DNA of 64,000 nucleotides, from positions 558,001 to 622,000 of the forward strand of contig NZ_CP015596.1 of the NCBI RefSeq assembly GCF_001644575.1, given 5' to 3'. How positions within the stretch are numbered: position 1 is the first letter of the stretch; every line of letters begins with the position of its first letter. Origin of the DNA: Mycobacterium adipatum (GTDB lineage Bacteria > Actinomycetota > Actinomycetes > Mycobacteriales > Mycobacteriaceae). Made by a program: the position numbers and the translations under genes. The notes beneath the pieces were generated by a model. It saw only the letters and a program-made list of their open reading frames with translations, did not search any database and was not told the origin of the DNA. Shown in pieces: positions 26,199 to 39,933 of the stretch.

Positions 26199-27632
26199 GT
26201 GACTGCCAATCGGATCGACGCCATGCTCAGCGCGCCAGTATCTGAGCGCGGGCAACTCATAGCCCAAGCAGTCGAGGATCAGTGGTACGAAAAGAAGGGC
26301 GCCCGCGTAAGCGCACAGACACTCGGCCAAGCGCTGGTGGCCTTCGCGAATGCCGAGGGCGGCTTGGTCGTCGTGGGAGTTCAAGGTGGCGTAGTCCAAG
26401 GAATGACCCGGCAAGGCATCAGGCAGATCAACAGCCTCCGACAGGCGTCCATCGACCACGCAGTGCCCCCGGTTCGATACAGCTGTTCTGATGTTGGGTG
26501 CATCAACGCCGATGGGCATGAGGATTTCCTGCTTGTATTTCGTGTTGATCCAGGTGAACGCGTCCACGAGATGCGGAACGGTGACACGTACCTTCGTGTC
26601 GGTGACGAATCGCGGAAACTGAACTACTCGCAGCGTCAAGAGCTCGAGTTCGACAAGGGTCAGGCTCAGTACGACGGGATGGCCGTCAATAACGGCTACG
26701 GCGTCGCCGATTTGGATGATCGTCTGCTGGAGAACTACCGCGAGAACACGGGTGCGGAATCGGCGGAGGGCATACTCCGAGCCAGGAGCCTCCTTACGAA
26801 GGACGGCTCCCTCACCAACGCTGGCTATCTCTTGTTTGCTGGGCACCCGCAACAGGAGTTCCCCGAGGCGTACATACGGGTGCTTCGATATATGTCAACG
26901 GACCGGGGAACCGGAGCTGACCTCAATCTATACGACGACGGCGACGTGAAGATTGAGGGCCCGATCCCGTACGCAATCCAAAGTGCCGCCGAGGTGATCG
27001 AACGGTTCGCCCCCAAGCGACGATCGCTTAACGCCACTGGCCTCTTCACTGGCGCTGACATCGTTCCAAGAGACGCATGGCTTGAAGGGCTGGTGAACGC
27101 GGTGATCCATAGATCGTACAGCCTTGCTGGCGACCACATCCGCGTCGAGATCTTCCCCGACCGAATTGAGATTGAGAGCCCCGGCAGGTTTCCTGGCCTG
27201 GTCGATCCTTCGAAACCCCTTGAGATCAGCCGATTCGCAAGGAATCCGCGAATCGCGAGAGTGTGTGCCGACCTCCGAATTGGGCAGGAGCTGGGCGAAG
27301 GCATCAAACGGATCTTCGAGGAGATGCGCAAGGTCGGCCTCACTGACCCTGTCTACAAACAAGGCACTGGCAGTGTGCGCCTCCGCTTGGAGGCGGTTCA
27401 CCGACTCCGCGCGGAGGTGGCCGCACGTCTTCCGAAGGGCAGCCAAGGCGTTTTAGATCTTCTTCGGGGCGCATCAACGCCGATGGGAACAGGCGAGGTC
27501 GCAGATGCTCTGAACATGAGCAGACCAACGGCGACAAACCGGCTGCAAGCCCTTCGGGACGAAGGACTAGTTCGATGGATCGGCAAGTCGCCAAAAGACC
27601 CGCGAGCGGCCTGGGCGCTGGCGGATCTGTGA
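26199..27632 (+). CDS. AlbA/Schlafen-type ATP-binding protein with C-terminal HTH
   Basis: 477 residues from the GTG at 26199; an ATG at 26223 is an alternative. The N-terminal AlbA_2 domain (about 20-130) has the hallmark 'EKKGA....LGQALVAFANAEGGLVVVGV' pattern with 'YLRVGDESRKLN' at its end. A HATPase_c_4-like region follows ('LVNAVIHRSYSLAGDHIRVEIF', about 300-330, and 'QELGEGIKRIFEEM'). The last 60 residues look like a winged helix ('GEVADALNMSRPTATNRLQALRDEGLVRW'). Proteins of this design are annotated as ATP-binding or transcriptional regulators, and related Schlafen-like domains act in phage defence. Either role is possible here. Confidence 0.82.
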   Translation: MTANRIDAMLSAPVSERGQLIAQAVEDQWYEKKGARVSAQTLGQALVAFANAEGGLVVVGVQGGVVQGMTRQGIRQINSLRQASIDHAVPPVRYSCSDVGCINADGHEDFLLVFRVDPGERVHEMRNGDTYLRVGDESRKLNYSQRQELEFDKGQAQYDGMAVNNGYGVADLDDRLLENYRENTGAESAEGILRARSLLTKDGSLTNAGYLLFAGHPQQEFPEAYIRVLRYMSTDRGTGADLNLYDDGDVKIEGPIPYAIQSAAEVIERFAPKRRSLNATGLFTGADIVPRDAWLEGLVNAVIHRSYSLAGDHIRVEIFPDRIEIESPGRFPGLVDPSKPLEISRFARNPRIARVCADLRIGQELGEGIKRIFEEMRKVGLTDPVYKQGTGSVRLRLEAVHRLRAEVAARLPKGSQGVLDLLRGASTPMGTGEVADALNMSRPTATNRLQALRDEGLVRWIGKSPKDPRAAWALADL

Positions 27633-28073
27633 AGCTTCAAGTTTTGGGAGTGATTTTTAGAGTAGATCGCCGACACTTTCAAAACTGCCCGTTTCCGCTG
27701 CTAGAGAGGTTTTACTCGACATAGAACCCGCTATTGAGATTTTCTAGCATTTTTAGAGTTGAGCAAATTTATGCAGCCAGCGAAGCCACGGATGAAGATG
27801 CGGAGGCGCAGCGTGCATCTTGACTCGCTGAGCTTCTGCCGGTCTGACATCACCCGGTCCAGCTCACCGACGTCCTTGACAGTGCCAGATTGGATGGTGG
27901 TGCTGTAGTCGTTTCCATCAACGGGGCGTCCTACGTTTCTTAGCTGATGTACCCGATCAGCGGGTCGCTCGGCGTTCCCGTGGGATGTTGAGCCGCGACT
28001 ATTTTGGCTAATGATTCGGCCCGGGCAAGGCCAGCAATCAAGTGGACCCTCGGCTCGAGAAGAACGCGGTGGC
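27633..28073. other. Gene-free AT-rich stretch before the IS21-type element
   Basis: 441 bp between the AlbA-type stop and the IS left end. It carries an 11-bp direct repeat ATTTTTAGAGT (27653-27663 and 27749-27759). Minus-strand frames exist from 27731 on, but they have no recognisable product. It may be decayed island DNA; no 5' half of the interrupted integrase is recognisable here. Confidence 0.45.
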
Positions 28074-28240
28074 TGTGACAGCCTGATTTGGCCCCGGGTG
28101 GGCGGTCGAAAGTGGCCCCACCTGTGTGGTCGCGGGTGTGCTGTTGTGACGGTCTGAGTTGGCCCCACCTTGACGACACGCCGCGTCGGTTATGACGGCG
28201 TGAATTGGCCCCACCTGACAGTGATCACAGGCGGTTCCGG

Positions 28241-29866
28241 ATGGCCCGGATCGCTGGTGAAGGGTTGGTGGCTGGAAAGGTGAGGACACGGGTGGAGCAG
28301 TTCGCAGCGATCCGCCGGGATCGTCGGGTTGAGGGTTTGTCGATCCGGGCGCTGGCAGACAAGTACCGGGTGCATCGACGCACAGTGCGCCAAGCGTTGG
28401 ATTCGGCGGTGCCGCCGCCGCGCAAGACCGGGCCGCGAGCGGCGCCGCGGTTGGAGCCGTTCAAGGCGGCCATCGATGAGATGCTGCGTTCGGATCTCGA
28501 TGCCCCGAAAAAGCAACGCCATACCGCGCGACGGGTGTTGGCGCGGCTGGTCGATGAGCATGACGCAGCCGGGTTGTCGTATTCGACGGTGCGCGACCAC
28601 ATCCGCAAACGTCGCCCACAGATCGCTGCGGAGGCGGGCCGGGCCTTGGAGGCGGGATTTGTGCCGCAGACCTACCGACCCGGCGCTGAAGCCGAGGTCG
28701 ACTTCCACGATCTGTGGGTGATGCTGGCCGGGGTGAAGACCAAGACCGCACTGTTTACGATGCGGTTGTCGTTCTCGGGGCGAGCAGCGCATCGGGCGTT
28801 CGCCACCCAGGGCCAGGAAGCGTTTCTGGAGGGCCACGTTCACGGGTTCGACCGCCTCGGCGGGGTGCCGGTCGACAAGATCCGTTACGACAATCTCAAT
28901 AGTGCGGTCAAGCAGGTGTTGTTCGGACGGTCCCGTCAGGAGAATGAACGCTGGATCGCGTTCCGCTCGCACTACGGCTTTGAAGCGTGGTATTGCCAGC
29001 CCGGTCACGACGGCAGCCACGAAAAGGGCGGCGTGGAAGGCGAAGGGGGCCGGTTTCGCCGCAATCACTGCGTGCCGATGCCGGTGGTCGACTCCATCGA
29101 CGAGCTCAACGCCTTCTTGGCCGCTGCTGACGACGCCGACGATCGTCGTCGGATCGCTAACCGCGCCAACACTGTTGGCCAGGACTGGGAAACCGAGCGG
29201 CAGTTCCTGCAGCCTGTTGCCGATCAGGGGTTTGAGACGGCGTTGACGCTGACTCCGCGGGTGGATCGGTACGCCCAGATCATGGTGCGCTGCAATCAGT
29301 ATTCGGTGCCGGCCCGGTTCATCGGGCATCGTGTGCGGGTGAAACTGTCGGCGTCGCATGTCACTGTCTATGACCGCACCACGGTGGTGGCACGTCATCC
29401 CCGGGCAGTCGGCAAAGGCACCAAAGTGCTGGACTTGGACCACTATCTGGAGATCCTGGCCCGCAAACCCGGTGCCTTGCCGGGGGCCACCGCACTGGCT
29501 CAAGCGCGGGCGGCCAAACTGTTCACCGCTGAACATGACGCGTGGTGGGCCGCAGCCCGGCGGGTTCATGGGGATGCTGGCGGAACCCGTGTGCTGGTTG
29601 AAGTCCTGCTGCTGCACCGTCACCTCGACCGCGCTGATGTGCTGGCCGGTATCAGCGCTGCGCTGTCGGTGGGCTCGGTCAATGCCGATGTGGTGGCGCT
29701 GGAAGCCCGCCGGGCCGCCGAACAGCGCGCCGGCCTCGGTTCGCCACCCGGCGGCGGTGAGGGCGCCCAGGTGCTCCGGCTCGCTGAGCACCGCCTGATC
29801 GCCGACGAGCGGCCGTTGCCGTCGGTGGCCCCCTATGACACGCTGCTGGGGCAGCAGAGCTCATGA
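28241..29866 (+). CDS. istA: IstA transposase (IS21 family)
   Basis: About 541 residues if started at the ATG at 28241; a GTG at 28280 (VRTRVEQFAAIRRD) is the start more usual for this family, and the frame is open from 28205. N-terminal helix-turn-helix 'LSIRALADKYRVHRRTVRQAL', then an rve-type DDE core: 'AEVDFHDLWV', 'VDKIRYDNLNSAVKQVL' and 'HEKGGVEGEGGRFRRN' with the catalytic D, D and E. Complete, without internal stops, so potentially active. It works with IstB. Confidence 0.95.
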   Translation: MARIAGEGLVAGKVRTRVEQFAAIRRDRRVEGLSIRALADKYRVHRRTVRQALDSAVPPPRKTGPRAAPRLEPFKAAIDEMLRSDLDAPKKQRHTARRVLARLVDEHDAAGLSYSTVRDHIRKRRPQIAAEAGRALEAGFVPQTYRPGAEAEVDFHDLWVMLAGVKTKTALFTMRLSFSGRAAHRAFATQGQEAFLEGHVHGFDRLGGVPVDKIRYDNLNSAVKQVLFGRSRQENERWIAFRSHYGFEAWYCQPGHDGSHEKGGVEGEGGRFRRNHCVPMPVVDSIDELNAFLAAADDADDRRRIANRANTVGQDWETERQFLQPVADQGFETALTLTPRVDRYAQIMVRCNQYSVPARFIGHRVRVKLSASHVTVYDRTTVVARHPRAVGKGTKVLDLDHYLEILARKPGALPGATALAQARAAKLFTAEHDAWWAAARRVHGDAGGTRVLVEVLLLHRHLDRADVLAGISAALSVGSVNADVVALEARRAAEQRAGLGSPPGGGEGAQVLRLAEHRLIADERPLPSVAPYDTLLGQQSS

Positions 29867-30654
29867 ACACCACCGCGCGTCACACCGTCACCGATCAGGC
29901 CGCGGTCGCGGCAATCGAACAGGGCGCCCGGATGTTGCGGCTGCCCACCATCCGTGACCGCTTCGCCGAGATCGCCGCCGCGGCCGAACGTGAACAGCAG
30001 TCCTATCTGGGGTTCTTATCGGAGCTGATGATCGCCGAATGCGAGGACCGGGATCGCCGCCGGGCGCAGCGCCGTATTCATGACGCCGGGTTCCCTCGGC
30101 CAAAGCGGCTTGACGAGTTCAGCTTTGAGGCCAACCCCGCGATCAACCCCGCAGTCATCGGCACCCTGGCGACCTGCGCCTGGGTCAAAGCCGGTGAACC
30201 CTTGTGCTTGATCGGCGACTCCGGGACCGGCAAGACTCACCTGCTGATCGGGTTGGGAACCACCGCCGCCGAAGCCGGTTACCGCGTCCGCTACACCCTG
30301 GCCAGCAAGCTGGTCAATGAACTCGTCGAGGCCGCCGACGAGGCCCACCTGAGCAAGTTGATCACCCGCTACGGTCGGGTGGATCTGCTGCTCATCGATG
30401 AGCTGGGCTACCTGCAATTGGACCGCCGCGGTGCGGAGTTGCTGTTCCAGGTGCTCACCGAGCGCGAGGAACGCGCCTCGGTGGCGATCGCGTCCAACGA
30501 GCCGTTTTCCGCGTGGACCAAGACCTTCACCGACCCGCGACTGTGTGCGGCCATCGTCGACCGGTTGACCTTCGCCGGGCAGATCATCGAAACCGGCACC
30601 ACCTCCTACCGACTCGCCCATGCCCGCACCCGCCGCACCAGCACCGCGCAGTAA
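29863..30654 (+). CDS. istB: IstB helper ATPase (IS21 family)
   Basis: 263 residues, overlapping istA by the usual ATGA. AAA+ ATPase with Walker A 'GDSGTGKTHL' at about 114-123 and Walker B 'LLLIDELGYLQ', plus sensor 'VAIASNEPFS'. It delivers target DNA to IstA. Complete. Confidence 0.95.
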   Translation: MNTTARHTVTDQAAVAAIEQGARMLRLPTIRDRFAEIAAAAEREQQSYLGFLSELMIAECEDRDRRRAQRRIHDAGFPRPKRLDEFSFEANPAINPAVIGTLATCAWVKAGEPLCLIGDSGTGKTHLLIGLGTTAAEAGYRVRYTLASKLVNELVEAADEAHLSKLITRYGRVDLLLIDELGYLQLDRRGAELLFQVLTEREERASVAIASNEPFSAWTKTFTDPRLCAAIVDRLTFAGQIIETGTTSYRLAHARTRRTSTAQ

Positions 30655-30699
30655 CTCACGCGCCTCTGGCCGGCCTGCAGCCGATACAGTGACCAGGTC

Positions 30700-31278
30700 A
30701 TGTTGGTCGCCGATCTGCAGCACTTCCTCGACGTGGGCCCCGAGACCCCCGGGCCGGCCCGTGCGCTCGCCGAGCACCTGGGCGGCATCGTTTCCGCAGC
30801 GTCGGCCGGCGACGCTCACACCCGGTGGGAAACCGCGCTGCCGTGTCGGCGCCGACCAACCAACCGCCGCTGCCCGGGCCGCATCACGGTGGTCCGCGGC
30901 GATGCTGATCAACCCATCGGCTGGCAATGCAGCCAATGCGGCGACGACGGCACCATCAGCAACTGGGCAGCATCAATCTACGATCTGCGTCGCCAGCAAC
31001 TGACCGCAGCCCAACCGCGCCGCGACATTCCCATCGACGCTGACACCGCAGCGACCCTGCGCACCCTGCCCTTCCTCGACAACAACTGTCAGAGAGCGGT
31101 TTTCGCGATCTGCGCCCACGGCGGCAAGCTTCATCTCACGATGACCGCCGCCGAACTCGACGACCTGATCGATGCTCTGGCTGCCGAGTCCAATCATGAA
31201 CCCCACCGCCGCCGTCAACGCCAACTCGACACCGCCTACGACACCCTGACCGCCGCCACCGACACGCCCCGGTGGTGA
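30700..31278 (+). CDS. Passenger protein with one CxxC motif, function unknown
   Basis: 192 residues inside the IS21-type element, 45 bp after istB. A CxxC pair ('GWQCSQCGDDG', about 74-84) sits in the middle and could bind zinc with Cys49 and Cys59 or partners further on. The C-terminal half is helical with 'MTAAELDDLIDALAAESNHEP'. I do not recognise the family. The gene is followed after 4 bp by the DUF3024 gene, so the two look like one cargo unit. Confidence 0.65.
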   Translation: MLVADLQHFLDVGPETPGPARALAEHLGGIVSAASAGDAHTRWETALPCRRRPTNRRCPGRITVVRGDADQPIGWQCSQCGDDGTISNWAASIYDLRRQQLTAAQPRRDIPIDADTAATLRTLPFLDNNCQRAVFAICAHGGKLHLTMTAAELDDLIDALAAESNHEPHRRRQRQLDTAYDTLTAATDTPRW

Positions 31279-31282
31279 CCCA

Positions 31283-31621
31283 ATGGCCCTACCCGAACTC
31301 GATATCGCACGCGTGCAACAGTGGTGCGCGGCCAGAGTGCCCGAACACGCGCGTCACCAAGTCCGCGTCGAATGCGACGTCGCTGCCCGGCACCTCACCA
31401 TCGTCGAACGACGAGCGCCGTGGCGCGAAGACTACGGTCCAGACTGGACCAGTTTCCCGATCGCACGACTGCGCTACACCGCCACCACCAACACCTGGAC
31501 CCTGTACTGGCGAGACCGACACCTCAAATTTCACCGCTACGACACGATCGACCCCACACCGCACATCCACGATGTGCTCACCGAAATCGATCACAACCCC
31601 TCAGGCATCTTCTGGGGCTAG
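31283..31621 (+). CDS. DUF3024 family protein (IS passenger)
   Basis: 112 residues, an entire DUF3024 domain: 'CAARVPEHARHQVRVE', 'LTIVERRAPWRED', 'PIARLRYTATTNTWTLYWRDR' over about 66-86 and the closing 'EIDHNPSGIFWG'. Function unknown; family members often lie next to transposon genes in actinobacteria. Ends 82 bp before the right end of the element. Confidence 0.85.
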   Translation: MALPELDIARVQQWCAARVPEHARHQVRVECDVAARHLTIVERRAPWREDYGPDWTSFPIARLRYTATTNTWTLYWRDRHLKFHRYDTIDPTPHIHDVLTEIDHNPSGIFWG

Positions 31622-31699
31622 CCACCTCAACGCCAGAAAATCCCAACGCACCGCGAAGGGGGGCCAAAACTAGCCGTCACACTGGGGCCACTTCAAGTT

Positions 31700-31980
31700 G
31701 ACATTGCCAACGCGGCCGGCGAGAAGGTCACGGTCTACGAGTTCAAGATCCATGAGTTGCGCCACACGGCAGCATCGTTGGCGATCCAGGCCGGGGCGAA
31801 TATCAAGAGCCTGCAGAACGTGCTTGGGCACGAGAGCGCGGCCCTGACCCTGGACGGTACGGCCGTCTCTGCGAGTCCGATGTCGAGGCTGTAGGTGTCG
31901 CTATCAATCAGCCGTCGACTCGCGACTGTGGGCACGGACGCCGCCCAACGCGAAAGCAGGCCAGACCACACAGGTTTTGA
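31700..31980 (+). pseudogene. Tyrosine integrase, C-terminal remnant with frameshift
   Basis: In frame from 31700: 'FKIHELRHTAASLAIQAG' (the R-x-x-H box) and 'LGHESAALTLD'. At 31856 the expected 'TLDRYG' is broken: one base is missing after GAC, so the frame runs to a stop at 31892. Adding one base restores R-Y-G-R-L-C-E-S-D-V and stays open to TGA at 31978-31980, the first three bases of the attR repeat. The N-terminal and central parts are missing, cut by the IS21-type element. This was very probably the island's integrase; it cannot be active. Confidence 0.85.
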
Positions 31981-32041
31981 CCTACTGATTGTGTTGTGGA
32001 GCCTAGGAGATTCGAACTCCTGACATCTGCCTTGCAAAGGC
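31978..32041. repeat. attR: 64-bp direct repeat at intact tRNA-Ala
   Basis: Identical to 24551-24614. It overlaps 31997-32041 of the intact tRNA-Ala and, on the other side, the stop codon of the integrase remnant. Integration preserved the tRNA by supplying its 3' half. Confidence 0.9.
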
Positions 32042-32069
32042 AGCGCTCTACCAACTGAGCTAAGGCCCC
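31997..32069 (-). tRNA. alaT: tRNA-Ala (anticodon TGC)
   Basis: 73 nt: acceptor GGGGCCT/AGGCTCC, D arm GCTC/GAGC, anticodon arm CTGCC-TTTGCAA-GGCAG, T arm AGGAG-TTCGAAT-CTCCT. CCA is not encoded. It hosts the island at its 3' end. Confidence 0.97.
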
Positions 32070-32077
32070 CTACGGGG

Positions 32078-32182
32078 TTATGCGAGCCGGTCCTCGGTGG
32101 TGTGCCAGACCTCGACACCGTGCCGCGACCGATAGACGATCACCGCTACGGCCGCTGCCACCGCCACGAACACCCACTTCAT
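32078..32182 (-). CDS. Tiny membrane protein between tRNA-Ile and tRNA-Ala (DLW-39-like)
   Basis: 34 residues from the ATG at 32182, which follows GGAAAGGTATGCACC, a strong ribosome binding site. Sequence MKWVFVAVAAAVAV then 'YRSRHGVEVWHTTEDRLA': one short hydrophobic helix, a basic turn and an acidic tail. Size, layout and position beside the gyrA-proximal tRNAs fit the DLW-39 family of actinobacterial miniproteins, though the tail only loosely resembles it. Function unknown. Confidence 0.7.
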   Translation of the reverse strand: MKWVFVAVAAAVAVIVYRSRHGVEVWHTTEDRLA

Positions 32183-32198
32183 GGTGCATACCTTTCCG

Positions 32199-32272
32199 TG
32201 GGCCTAGGAGGACTCGAACCTCCGACCTCTTCGTTATCAGCGAAGCGCTCTAACCACCTGAGCTATAGGCCC
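32199..32272 (-). tRNA. ileT: tRNA-Ile (anticodon GAT)
   Basis: 74 nt: acceptor GGGCCTA/TAGGCCC, anticodon arm CTTCG-CTGATAA-CGAAG, T arm CGGAG-GTTCGAG-TCCTCC region. CCA is not encoded. Lies downstream of gyrA as in other mycobacteria. Confidence 0.97.
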
Positions 32273-32351
32273 GTAGCAACCACCCGAAACTCACTGGCTG
32301 GCCGAGCGACGAGATTACCGTAACCACGGCCGATCGCCCAAACCGCGAGGA

Positions 32352-33257
32352 TCAGTCCCGATCCGCCAGGGTCACCTCGACGCCGCCGACCAGATCGGTG
32401 ATGAGGTTGTAGATGAACGCGCCGGCCGTCGCCATCGCCGTCAGCAGCACGATGTTGACCAGACCGATCAGCGTCGCCCCGCCGAAAATCGTTCCGCTGG
32501 AGATCAGTTCGCCGCCGGTGCCGCTGTCACTGGTGAGCAGGTCACCGACATTGCTGTTCAGCTTGGTCCACACGCCCATGCCGCCGAGCACCAGGTACAG
32601 GAAGGCCACCGCGATCATCCAGACGAAGAACATCACACCGGAGAGCACCAGTGAGACCTTCAGCGTGCTCCACGGATCGATCCGGCGGATCTGCATGCTG
32701 GCCCGGACCGGGCCGTGCGATTTCTTGGCGACCTGCACCCGGCTCGCCGGGGCGGACGGTCGCTGCTCGGCGGTAACGGGCGTATTGGCCGGGCGCGCCG
32801 GGCGTGACTGCGCCGACAGATCGGGCAGTTCACTGGCGTAACTCTCCGCCCGCTGGCCCTCCGGGCGCTCCGGGGCGCGGGTCGGGACGACCTCGGTGTC
32901 CCGATTGACCGTGCTCGGACCTCCCGCGATGAACTGGCCGATCCGGGCGTCGGCGCCGGGGGAGCGGACCGGCGGCCGCTGCGGCTCGGGCGGACGCTGC
33001 CCCTCCGCCGGCCGCTGCCCCTCCGCCGGACGCTGCGCTTCAGCTGGCCGCTGCGCTTCGGTCGGACGCTGGGCATCGGCCGGGCGCGGGGCATCGGCGG
33101 GACGCGGGGCGTTGGCGCGGGCGCCCGGACCCCGCTGCCACGGTGGAACGTCACTGGACTCGGCGGCCACCCGCCCCGGCGGCCCGGCAGGCGCTCCATT
33201 GGCGCCGCCGGGGCCCTCGCCCGCACGCGGGTGTCCGGGCTCGTTCGGTGAAGTCAC
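32352..33257 (-). CDS. DUF3566 membrane protein (Rv0007-like)
   Basis: 301 residues. The first 170 are Pro/Ala/Arg-rich and disordered, with tandem [12 protein letters not shown]-type hexapeptides (about 54-90). A DUF3566 domain follows (about 185-300): '[20 protein letters not shown]', a membrane segment, '[10 protein letters not shown]' and a second segment near the C-terminus ('[22 protein letters not shown]'). Function unknown. It is 48 bp downstream of gyrA and probably part of the gyrB-gyrA transcription unit. Confidence 0.92.
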   Translation of the reverse strand: MTSPNEPGHPRAGEGPGGANGAPAGPPGRVAAESSDVPPWQRGPGARANAPRPADAPRPADAQRPTEAQRPAEAQRPAEGQRPAEGQRPPEPQRPPVRSPGADARIGQFIAGGPSTVNRDTEVVPTRAPERPEGQRAESYASELPDLSAQSRPARPANTPVTAEQRPSAPASRVQVAKKSHGPVRASMQIRRIDPWSTLKVSLVLSGVMFFVWMIAVAFLYLVLGGMGVWTKLNSNVGDLLTSDSGTGGELISSGTIFGGATLIGLVNIVLLTAMATAGAFIYNLITDLVGGVEVTLADRD

Positions 33258-33305
33258 CTAGTGGCTCCTTGTCTCAGGCCGTGCCGAGGTGGCAGCGGCG
33301 TCGCG

Positions 33306-37118
<3,813 letters not shown>

Positions 37119-37153
37119 GAATCAGTCCTAAGCCCCGAATAGAGAAGTGCACG

Positions 37154-39232
<2,079 letters not shown>

Positions 39233-39375
39233 CTACCGTTAGACACCGTCAGGACTTACTTTGTAGGGGCGTTTTCAGCCAGCTGATCGCGCCGTGCGCG
39301 GAATTTCTGGGCCATCGGGACGTCGGGACGCTCCAGCAGCTCGTTTTCCGGCGTCTCGACGGCCTCAGGCCTCCG

Positions 39376-39933
39376 CTATCCGTAGGTGTCGCGCGGACCG
39401 CGGCCGGGCACGCTGCGGTTGCCCTTCCGCCAGGACGGCGCCACCGGCCCCTGGATCTTCAACGACGTGACCACCCCGTCGCCGACCGCGGCCGCGATCT
39501 TCGCCAACAACTGGGCCTGCACCATCCGGAGCTGGGTGGCCCACGCCGTGGATTCCGCCGAGACGGTCAGCACACCGTCGCGCAGGCTGGTCGGCACCGC
39601 ATGGTCGGCGATCTGATCCCCGACCACAGTCGCCCACTGGCCCAGGACCGAGCCCTCGGCAACCTGTTTGGACCAGCCACGGGACTGGGCCAGGTCTCGA
39701 GTGGCGGCACTGAACGGCTGCGGATCGCGCACATCGGGGCCGGGGCCGGACCAGCGCCGGCGTCGCCCGGCGGCCGGCGCGCGACGCGCCGGGGCCACCC
39801 GGCCACGCCCGACATCCTTACCCTGACTGCGCGCGGCACCGCGGGCCTCCTCGAGCGCGCGGCGCACCATGTCCATTCCGGTCAAGCCCGCCAGATGATC
39901 CGGGGGGCCCGCTGTCTCACCATCCGTACTCAC
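39376..39933 (-). CDS. dciA: DciA: replicative helicase loader (DUF721)
   Basis: 185 residues from the GTG at 39933, overlapping recF by GTGA. N-terminal half basic and disordered; C-terminal DUF721 domain (about 85-170) with '[18 protein letters not shown]' and '[22 protein letters not shown]' split over the core. Matches Rv0004, shown in mycobacteria to load DnaB. Position between recF and gyrB is conserved. Confidence 0.9.
   Translation of the reverse strand: MSTDGETAGPPDHLAGLTGMDMVRRALEEARGAARSQGKDVGRGRVAPARRAPAAGRRRRWSGPGPDVRDPQPFSAATRDLAQSRGWSKQVAEGSVLGQWATVVGDQIADHAVPTSLRDGVLTVSAESTAWATQLRMVQAQLLAKIAAAVGDGVVTSLKIQGPVAPSWRKGNRSVPGRGPRDTYG

Larger units (their letters stand above)
28074..31703 (+). 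mobile_element. IS21-family insertion element with passenger genes
   Basis: About 3.63 kb starting TGTGACAGCC and ending TTGACA (TG...CA termini). Terminal binding-site-like repeats: on the left TGTGACAGCCTGATTTGGCC at 28074, TGTGACGGTCTGAGTTGGCC at 28145 and TATGACGGCGTGAATTGGCC at 28191, plus TGGCCCCACCTG at 28113; on the right, inverted copies at 31658-31681 and 31684-31703. It contains istA, istB and two extra genes. No target-site duplication is visible at the ends I chose, so the ends may be off or DNA next to it was deleted. Confidence 0.8.
24551..32041. mobile_element. Genomic island integrated at tRNA-Ala
   Basis: Bounded by a perfect 64-bp direct repeat (24551-24614 and 31978-32041). 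The right copy includes the 3' 45 nt of the intact tRNA-Ala gene; the left copy is the detached fragment. Between them lie an Abi_2 gene, an AlbA-type gene, an IS21-family element and an integrase remnant. In M. tuberculosis nothing of the kind separates these tRNAs from the cwsA side. GC is visibly lower around 25.7-26.2 and 27.6-27.8 kb. Confidence 0.9.

Noticed and set aside
27731..28168. 145-codon minus-strand frame left of the IS21-type element
   Set aside because: It runs across the IS end, and no family, start signal or integrase motif is visible.
28190..29791. 533-codon minus-strand frame opposite istA
   Set aside because: Antisense to a transposase with all catalytic residues.
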